In this document: piece by piece, positions 1 to 5,316 of the stretch
How positions within the stretch are numbered: the stretch's first letter is position 1
How the letters are laid out: every line of letters starts with the position of its first letter
NCBI GenBank assembly: GCA_945874815.1
Contig: CAMCIE010000122.1
Coordinates: 1-5,316, forward strand
DNA length: 5,316 nucleotides
Direction of reading: 5' to 3'
Origin: an uncultured Bacteroidales bacterium
GTDB lineage: Bacteria; Bacteroidota; Bacteroidia; Bacteroidales; UBA932
Notes under the pieces: generated by a model
The model's database searches: none
What the model was told of the DNA's origin: nothing
The model's input: the letters and a program-made list of their open reading frames with translations, nothing else
Program-made: the position numbers and the translations under genes

Positions 1-156
1 CCTCACCCCAAAGCCCATTCTCCTTCAGAGAGATATCTCAGACTAAATTCAACCCACAGCTATCTTGATGGAGCACTTTGGGGATTACTTCAGGACGAAG
101 AGGCTCGTTCTTTTATTAAACAACAGATTGTAAACTTCTATTTCAAAGCAAGATAA
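1..156 (+). CDS. C-terminal fragment of an unidentified operon gene upstream of the BrxC-like ATPase
   Basis: Reading frame 1 is open from the first base to a TAA at 154-156 and encodes the last 51 residues of a protein whose start lies outside the window. The visible tail contains RYLRLNSTHSYLDGALWGLL followed by an amphipathic, probably helical stretch ending FYFKAR. Only 11 nt separate its stop from the next ATG, so it is almost certainly co-transcribed with the ATPase and PglZ genes and probably belongs to the same defence system. I do not recognise the family. Candidates by position are a BREX accessory such as BrxP (the PAPS-reductase-like protein reported at this place in type 4), BrxA or BrxB, or an associated nuclease. 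The fragment has no catalytic motif that would choose between them. The evidence for it being coding is the uninterrupted frame, protein-like composition and operon spacing. Confidence 0.75.
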   Translation, partial: PHPKAHSPSERYLRLNSTHSYLDGALWGLLQDEEARSFIKQQIVNFYFKAR

Positions 157-167
157 CGACTACAACC

Positions 168-3100
168 ATGGCACACACTTATAACGACATTATAACGTTA
201 AGCAAAACAAGAACCGTTTATAACATCCGAGAGGAGGCTCCAACAGATTGGAAGACCTTCATCGCCAATGATCAGTTCAATGGGGTCCTTGACAACGCCG
301 TTAAATCAGTCCTCAATAACGACACCGAAAAGCACAAGCCACTATGGATCGTCGGAACTTATGGTACCGGTAAGTCTCACGCTGCTGCCGTAATCAAGCA
401 CCTGCTTTGCGACCCAATAAACGAAATTGAAGACTATATCAACCTGGAGTATAAAGACAAAAAGTATGACGCTTTAAGGACAAACTTATTCACTCTCCGC
501 GAGCAGAAGCGCCTTTTCCCTGTCAATCTTTATGGTCAGCAGAGTATCACTCACGAGGCAGATCTCTCCCTTCAGATACAAAGAGAAGTCAAAGAAGCCT
601 TAAATAAAGCCGGCTTAAACTTACCCGTGAGAACCGACTTCGACAGTTACGTTAAACATATCGATGAGAAACCTGAGTTCTGGGAGATGCTGATTGAGCA
701 ATCCCCTAAGTTCAAGGCTGCAGTTAAAGACTTGAAGAAATTCAGGGCTGAACTTGTTGCTGGTGAAGTTGGCGTCTTAGATAAAGCCAACGAAGCCTTG
801 CGAGAAAGCAGACTTGACGTTAGGCTTGATGTTGAAAATCTCTGCCAGTGGATTTTTGAAGTCCAGGACAAACTCAGAGAAGCAAAGGTTGCGGACGGAC
901 TTCTTATTATTTGGGACGAATTTACTGAAATTGGAAAATCTGCCATTGGAGAACGACTTCTCGGTCGTCTGCAGGAAATAGCTGAAAACATGATGAAGGA
1001 GGAAAACGACAGTTACTTCCTGCTCATTTCACACCCTTCAGCGCTCAACCTTCTTAACGAAGAGAAAAGAAACCAGACAATCGGACGTTACCATTACATG
1101 CCATACAACATGGCACAGGTGTCTGCTTTCAAGATTATGTCCAGAAAGTTCAACATCGTGGATGATGAAGCTCACGCAAAATTGGTTTCAGAGTTCTTTG
1201 ATTCTCACAGTGGGCTTCTTGACATCTTTACTGCTGAATCAAATCAGAAGGAAGATACAAAGAGAGATATCCAGAACCTTTATCCTCTTCACCCAGCAAC
1301 TGCCAACCTGGCTACATTCTATGCTCGTGAGGCAGGTTCTTCAAGCCGAAGCGTATTTGAGTTCCTTGCCTGTGATGCCGTAAGAGAATTCTTCAACAGC
1401 GAAGAAGCATATCAGAACTATGACACTATAACTCCTGACTATCTTTGGGATTATGTAGTTGATGCATTCAATGAAGATACCCAGAAATTCGGAGCTGTTA
1501 CGGAGAGATACAACTCTCATCACAAAACAGTTGAACACATGGGGCCTCAGTATGCTGCCGTGTTCAAAGGCATTCTGCTGCTTAATGCTCTTAACAACAT
1601 TGCCCACCACGACACTGTAACGCCTTCGGAGGAGAACATCAAGAACCTTTTCATTGGAACCGCTATTGAGAGTAACATTGACGATATTCTTGAATTCTTC
1701 AACACAAAGAGTATCATTCAGAAACTTCCTGACGGATTGTTCTCTATACAGTTCAGTGCACTCCCTGCAGATGAAGTTGCAAAAATCAAAACTGAGCTCG
1801 AATCAGGCCAGTTTAAGTTTACTGACCAAGTAGCTAAATATAGTGACATTGCTCAGACTGAATTGAACAAAGCGTGGACAAATATTGCACGACCTTTCAA
1901 GATTGAGATATATAGTCAGCAGACAAATGAGTTCACTCTGTTGAACAAAATTGAGAACGGTTACAAGTCAGCCAAGGGATATGAGATTTTCATTGCAGTT
2001 CTTGTTGCGAAGACTTTTGATGAGCTCAACTTCCTGAAAGGCGTTGCTCACAATAATACCCAGAATGGAAGGCTCAAGGATATGCTCATGGTCGTATTTG
2101 ATTCAACTCTCGAGCAGCCAAACTACGACAGGTTCATTGACTTCATGGCCAATGCAAACTGTGCGCAGCGTCATGGTCTTGGCCCTCAGCAAGAGACTTG
2201 TATCGACAATGCGACCAAGCTTGTGAAAGAGTGGGTTGCCAGAATCAAGAGCGGCAACTTTACATACTATATCAATGGTGAGGAAGACACATGTGCCGGC
2301 ATCAAGTTCGTCAGCACCGTAAATAATTGCGTTGCACCAATGATCTTCACAAATGGTCCTGAGTCACTCCAAATCATCCTCTCAAAATACTCAAAGACCT
2401 ACTGGAAGAAAGCCGCCGTTAAGACAGCTGTTGACGCCATCCTTCAGTTCAATACAAAGGATGAGGTCATCAACAAAGTTGGCGGTCAGGGTAAGCACGT
2501 TGAGTACCTGCTTCAGGACAGCGTTGACAACGATCTTGCATGGAAGGACGATGTTGATGTAAACCATCCTCTGAAAAAGGTGTGTGATTACATCGACGGA
2601 GTATTCAGCAAGACAAACAGGAACCAGGAATTTAACCTTGGCGAGAAGCTTGAAGCACTCTCGAGACCTCCTTACGGTCTCTTCCAGTCATACGCCGGCA
2701 TGGCTATGGTAGCCTTTGGCATGAGGAAATATGTTAAGCAGATCTTCGACACAAGCGGCAAGCCTAGAGAGGCACGTCACGTTGTGGATGATGTTTGCGA
2801 GATGTTCAAAGCTTGGGAGGACGGCAAGAAGAGCAACAAACTGAATTTCATGTTTGAGTCCAAAGAGTCCTCTGACCTTTGCAAGAGGTTCATCAACGTC
2901 TTCCAGCTCAAGAAACTTCCTGGCTACAAGGATGTGTCCAGCCTTACAGACGCAAGGTGGGCAGTTCTTGAGTACTGCAACCGCAAGGGTTTCCCTCTTT
3001 GGAGCTTGAAGTATTCAGGTTGCTCAGAAAATCTTATCCCTCTCATTGATAACATCACAAAGGTATGCGATCCAAACGGTCTTGCAAACCAGGACCTCAT

Positions 3101-3584
3101 CGGAACAACAGCTGGTCAGCTCAAGAATCTTGAGATTGACATGACCATGCTCCTTGTAACTGAGGAGAATTTCAAGATGGGCTTCGAGACATACGTTAAG
3201 AATGATGCCGTTGCACACGTAAGCGATGCCGAGCTTGATGAGGTTTATGACTACATCAAGAAACACCTGCAGGGCGAGATTGGCCGTTGGACTGAATCCG
3301 AAGTGGAGTCACAGGTTAAGAACTGGAGAATTGAGAAGAGCTTCCAGCCTCAGCCACAACCTGCACCTGCCGGTGGTCAAACAGATACTGCCGGAGGATT
3401 TGGCGGCGGCAGCTGGACTCCTGGTGGCCAGGGCGGATTTGGCGGCAATTCTACAGCCTCAACCAAAGAGAAGGCCAAGAAGAAACTTAGCGAGACCGAT
3501 GCAGAGAGCATCAAACGAGCAATAGAGAGACTTTGTGAGAGCGAGAATGACTTAATCATAGAGACTATTCTCAAATATGTATAA
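168..3584 (+). CDS. brxC: BrxC/PglY-like P-loop ATPase of a BREX-type phage-defence system
   Basis: Complete gene for an 1,138-residue, probably cytoplasmic protein with no signal peptide or membrane segment. The N-terminal domain (about 1-330) is a P-loop NTPase. Walker A is GTYGTGKSH at 63-71 (Lys69, Ser70). Walker B is LLIIWDE at 245-251 (Asp250, Glu251). A sensor-1-like strand SYFLLISHPS lies at 282-291, and Arg307 follows in a GRYHY motif. The YPLHPAT motif at 372-378 and Arg394 in SRSVFEFL resemble the conserved 'PLHP...ERTLFSFL' element that follows the ATPase core in BrxC, PglY and related large ATPases. A winged-helix-like region follows at about 468-535. The rest is long, mostly helical and without recognised motifs. 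A Gly/Pro/Gln-rich linker (1060-1094) and a charged terminal helix close the protein. The length matches BrxC (about 1,200 residues). In BREX, this ATPase is required for phage exclusion and is thought to act with PglZ on DNA, but its exact activity is unsettled. The ATG at 168 is favoured because it follows the upstream stop by 11 nt and gives a normal family N-terminus; no Shine-Dalgarno is visible. Being an ATPase is near certain. The BrxC name rests on size, motifs and the adjacent pglZ, and another PglZ-associated ATPase family remains possible. Confidence 0.8.
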   Translation: MAHTYNDIITLSKTRTVYNIREEAPTDWKTFIANDQFNGVLDNAVKSVLNNDTEKHKPLWIVGTYGTGKSHAAAVIKHLLCDPINEIEDYINLEYKDKKYDALRTNLFTLREQKRLFPVNLYGQQSITHEADLSLQIQREVKEALNKAGLNLPVRTDFDSYVKHIDEKPEFWEMLIEQSPKFKAAVKDLKKFRAELVAGEVGVLDKANEALRESRLDVRLDVENLCQWIFEVQDKLREAKVADGLLIIWDEFTEIGKSAIGERLLGRLQEIAENMMKEENDSYFLLISHPSALNLLNEEKRNQTIGRYHYMPYNMAQVSAFKIMSRKFNIVDDEAHAKLVSEFFDSHSGLLDIFTAESNQKEDTKRDIQNLYPLHPATANLATFYAREAGSSSRSVFEFLACDAVREFFNSEEAYQNYDTITPDYLWDYVVDAFNEDTQKFGAVTERYNSHHKTVEHMGPQYAAVFKGILLLNALNNIAHHDTVTPSEENIKNLFIGTAIESNIDDILEFFNTKSIIQKLPDGLFSIQFSALPADEVAKIKTELESGQFKFTDQVAKYSDIAQTELNKAWTNIARPFKIEIYSQQTNEFTLLNKIENGYKSAKGYEIFIAVLVAKTFDELNFLKGVAHNNTQNGRLKDMLMVVFDSTLEQPNYDRFIDFMANANCAQRHGLGPQQETCIDNATKLVKEWVARIKSGNFTYYINGEEDTCAGIKFVSTVNNCVAPMIFTNGPESLQIILSKYSKTYWKKAAVKTAVDAILQFNTKDEVINKVGGQGKHVEYLLQDSVDNDLAWKDDVDVNHPLKKVCDYIDGVFSKTNRNQEFNLGEKLEALSRPPYGLFQSYAGMAMVAFGMRKYVKQIFDTSGKPREARHVVDDVCEMFKAWEDGKKSNKLNFMFESKESSDLCKRFINVFQLKKLPGYKDVSSLTDARWAVLEYCNRKGFPLWSLKYSGCSENLIPLIDNITKVCDPNGLANQDLIGTTAGQLKNLEIDMTMLLVTEENFKMGFETYVKNDAVAHVSDAELDEVYDYIKKHLQGEIGRWTESEVESQVKNWRIEKSFQPQPQPAPAGGQTDTAGGFGGGSWTPGGQGGFGGNSTASTKEKAKKKLSETDAESIKRAIERLCESENDLIIETILKYV
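3345..3449 (+). other. Gly/Pro/Gln-rich low-complexity linker near the C-terminus of the BrxC-like ATPase
   Basis: Residues 1060-1094 begin with alternating Gln-Pro (QPQPQPAPAGG) and continue with repeated glycine clusters holding isolated aromatic residues (GGFGGGSW, GGQGGFGG). The linker is followed by about 40 residues starting KEKAKKK that look like one or two charged helices ending LKYV. The composition differs sharply from the helical body of the protein. The DNA does not consist of perfect tandem repeats, so this is a compositionally biased coding segment rather than a microsatellite. It probably forms a flexible tether to a small terminal interaction helix; that role is inference. Confidence 0.85.
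3577..3584 (+). promoter_or_regulatory. 8-nt ATGTATAA stop/start overlap coupling the ATPase and pglZ genes
   Basis: The pglZ ATG (3577-3579) lies inside the last codons of the ATPase gene, whose TAA is at 3582-3584. A TAG in the pglZ frame at 3559-3561 means that frame cannot begin earlier than 3562, and 3577 is the first ATG after it. No Shine-Dalgarno-like sequence precedes it (AGAGACTATTCTCAAAT). Translation of pglZ therefore probably depends on ribosomes finishing the ATPase, which would keep the two products in proportion. The overlap is seen directly; the coupling is inferred. Confidence 0.75.
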
Positions 3585-5316
3585 AGATTTTGACAGCATA
3601 GATAGCCTGTTTGAAACTATCAAGGCAGACAAAGAGGCCAACGGTAGCAATTCATCCACTTTGAATCGCTACCCTATCCGCTTTGTTTTGTTTGACAGCT
3701 TCCGCGACCAGTATGCTTTCACGCTGAGGATGGCGACTGACATGAAGGTCAAGAGCGCCAGCATCCAGTCATGGATTGATGCGGATTATCCGGATATCCT
3801 GATTACGCATCAGAAGCTTGCAAGCGAGATTGATAAATATATCAAGAACCTTGACGGAGGAGACCTTGTAATCACTCCGTTCTCTGAAGTTGCCCGTTTC
3901 TATGACAACATCGAGAACAAGGAGTTCGATGCCCTCATCAGGACAATTAAAGGCATTGAGAGTACCGATAAGGCTTGGGATATGCACCAGCGTGTTTATA
4001 TTCCTATCGTAGGTCTTGAGGCTAAGATGTCCACATTCAAGGAGGACCAGCAGATCTTCATTTGGTACACGCACAGCGACGAAAGCGAGGCCGTACAGCG
4101 TCTGATTCTGACCGATAACACCAGCTATGGCGTAACAGGATATGAGGACAGCTACTATCGCATCAAAGATGTCAAGTCATGGGTGGATTTGTGGAAGAAC
4201 CAGGATGCTATTGGTAAGCAGAACATCCTGTGTGAATCCAAGTCACTCTTCTCATATTCATGCTATGCGAAGCCGGACAACGCTTTCCAGATTATCACCT
4301 GTAACAACGTGCATGAGTTCCTGACAAAGGGATTGCAGCTTAATCTCATGGGCGTACCTTTCAAAGAGGATGAAATCGATTATTGGGGAACTCTTGCAAA
4401 AGAGGTGGACCTGACAAAGAAGTTCGACTTCCGCAGATTCGTGCACAAGCACTTCTCCGTGCAGGAAATTGACTCATACCAGACTTTCACCAGACTCTGG
4501 TTCGAACATCCTGATTGCTACAGCCACTGGCTTGCGTGTAGGTATATGGCTATCGAGTTCAAAGGCACTTATCTGGAGGGAATCACATCTACCCTCACAC
4601 AGTATAATGATATTGAGCTCTTCTCTGCAGTAGCGGACACCATTCCGTCAGCGGAGGAGAACATCGAGTGCAGAGCATATATACTTGCGGAGGCAGCAAA
4701 ACGCGACAGAAAACTTCCGGAGGAAATCATTGGTCGAGTTCTGAGGAAGCTGGAGAAAGCTGCCCAGGAGGAAGGCTATATTCAGGCAATCAAACTGTTC
4801 ACCAGAATCTCTGATGAAGAGAAGCGTCTTGCAATATCATGGATTGGCGAAGGCCATATCAAGATTGACGCAATCAAGGATTTCTATCCTGAGCTATACT
4901 ACTACCTTCATTCAACAGAATGTGCAGTACAGAGTGGTGCTGACTGGGCAGTTGACTATATTGAGAAATACAAGGCTTCAAAAATTGCCGATGCAATATC
5001 ACCAGAGTTAGCAGAAAATCTGGCACAGCTCAATGGATCGACACCGTCATTCTTGAAGTGGTATCAGTCATTGAAGACGACCCGCTCAACATTGGGTTCA
5101 AGAAAGGATATTGACGTTATCTACTGGATTGATGGTCTGGGCATAGACTGGATCAACCTTGTGGCCGAGTTGGTGAAGAAACAGAACATGAACAACATCT
5201 ACCTCAATGAGGTGTTGATTGCGAGGTCTCTGCTTCCTACAGTCACATCCGTCAACAAGGCTGACCTGCTGAAGCTGCTTCCTGCGGGCTGCGATCTTCC
5301 AAAGGAGGGCGATATC
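3577..5316 (+). CDS. pglZ: PglZ-family alkaline-phosphatase-superfamily protein of a BREX-type system (3' truncated by window end)
   Basis: The frame is open for 580 codons and runs off the window, so the C-terminus is missing. PglZ proteins are usually around 800-900 residues. PglZ is the hallmark protein of BREX/Pgl defence systems, a predicted metal-dependent hydrolase of the alkaline phosphatase superfamily. The start of its core is visible: a hydrophobic strand ending in Asp519 (VIYWIDGLGIDW, 514-525) and the motif LLPTVTSVNKADLL (552-565). Asp519 is the likely first metal ligand. Thr557, or possibly Ser558, is the likely catalytic hydroxyl residue by comparison with PglZ domains such as that of PorX. 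Remaining metal ligands would lie downstream. The roughly 510-residue N-terminal part begins with an alpha/beta-looking section (RFVLFDSF at 35-42, DLVITPFSE at 96-104, RVYIPIVGLE at 139-148) and continues as a mainly helical region to about 500, as expected for full-length BREX PglZ rather than a stand-alone domain. No signal peptide or transmembrane segment is seen. The start at 3577 is supported by an in-frame stop 15 nt upstream. The family call is strong; the BREX subtype is uncertain. Confidence 0.88.
   Translation, partial: MYKDFDSIDSLFETIKADKEANGSNSSTLNRYPIRFVLFDSFRDQYAFTLRMATDMKVKSASIQSWIDADYPDILITHQKLASEIDKYIKNLDGGDLVITPFSEVARFYDNIENKEFDALIRTIKGIESTDKAWDMHQRVYIPIVGLEAKMSTFKEDQQIFIWYTHSDESEAVQRLILTDNTSYGVTGYEDSYYRIKDVKSWVDLWKNQDAIGKQNILCESKSLFSYSCYAKPDNAFQIITCNNVHEFLTKGLQLNLMGVPFKEDEIDYWGTLAKEVDLTKKFDFRRFVHKHFSVQEIDSYQTFTRLWFEHPDCYSHWLACRYMAIEFKGTYLEGITSTLTQYNDIELFSAVADTIPSAEENIECRAYILAEAAKRDRKLPEEIIGRVLRKLEKAAQEEGYIQAIKLFTRISDEEKRLAISWIGEGHIKIDAIKDFYPELYYYLHSTECAVQSGADWAVDYIEKYKASKIADAISPELAENLAQLNGSTPSFLKWYQSLKTTRSTLGSRKDIDVIYWIDGLGIDWINLVAELVKKQNMNNIYLNEVLIARSLLPTVTSVNKADLLKLLPAGCDLPKEGDI
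5110..5316 (+). other. N-terminal portion of the PglZ phosphatase core domain
   Basis: Residues 512-580 of the partial pglZ product form the start of the catalytic domain: beta strand plus Asp519, a helix, a second short strand (NIYLNEVLI), then the PTVTSVNK nucleophile-type motif at 554-561. The order and spacing, with about 38 residues from the Asp to the Thr, match the usual PglZ layout. The window stops soon after, so catalytic completeness cannot be judged. Confidence 0.8.

Noticed and set aside
647..991. 114-codon minus-strand open frame rich in Ser and Leu
   Set aside because: It lies wholly antisense to the ATPase-coding sequence, and its composition is what the reverse complement of Lys/Glu/Leu-rich helical coding DNA produces. 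No recognisable domain.
996..1002. AAGGAGG, a perfect Shine-Dalgarno-like sequence
   Set aside because: It is inside the ATPase gene, encodes Lys-Glu-Glu in frame, and no suitable start codon follows at the right distance.
3226..3525. 99-codon plus-strand frame overlapping the ATPase 3' end
   Set aside because: It is the +1 shift of the real frame; its Ala/Arg/Leu richness comes from reading the Gly/Pro-rich linker out of frame.
3558..3584. SSB-like acidic C-terminal tip on the Gly-rich tail of the ATPase
   Set aside because: The Gly/Pro/Gln-rich linker recalls bacterial SSB tails, but the protein ends LKYV, not in the acidic DDDIPF-type tip, and there is no OB-fold motif upstream.
3580..3620. 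Possible terminator or promoter between the ATPase and pglZ genes
   Set aside because: The genes overlap, and I see no GC-rich hairpin with a T-run and no convincing promoter boxes there.
3769..4074. 101-codon minus-strand open frame within pglZ
   Set aside because: Antisense shadow of the pglZ frame, which runs uninterrupted through it and has clear family motifs.

Overview
The window reads as the middle of a single co-directional, tightly packed operon on the + strand. It contains the 3' end of an unidentified gene (1-156), one complete gene for a large P-loop ATPase of the BrxC/PglY type (168-3584), and the first 580 codons of a PglZ-type phosphatase gene (3577-5316, running off the right edge). 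The intergenic spaces are 11 nt and minus 8 nt (an overlap), so essentially all the DNA is coding. I see no RNA gene, CRISPR array, insertion sequence, terminator or stand-alone promoter.

The pairing of a ~1,140-residue ATPase with a PglZ protein is the signature of BREX (bacteriophage exclusion) and related Pgl-type anti-phage systems. PglZ is the common marker of all BREX types, and BrxC/PglY is the other nearly universal component. Here the two genes abut directly with no pglX methyltransferase gene between them. That differs from the type 1 order (brxA-brxB-brxC-pglX-pglZ-brxL) and best resembles the compact type 4 order as I remember it (brxP-brxC-pglZ-brxL). The type assignment is inference, because both flanks are cut off. 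The partial upstream gene should be the discriminating one, but only 51 residues are visible and I do not recognise them with confidence.

The ATPase has an intact Walker A motif (residues 63-71), an intact Walker B motif (245-251) and a conserved YPLHP...R element (372-400). It ends in an unusual Gly/Pro/Gln-rich segment followed by a short charged helix. The PglZ protein has a ~510-residue N-terminal extension. The first part of the phosphatase core, including the predicted metal-ligand Asp519 and the PTVTS nucleophile motif (554-558), lies at the very end of the window.

Organism: base composition looks moderate (not computed). No Shine-Dalgarno sequence is visible before either complete start codon, and ATG starts follow A/T-rich leaders. 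This is compatible with Bacteroidota (for example a gut or rumen Bacteroidales), but it is a weak inference.
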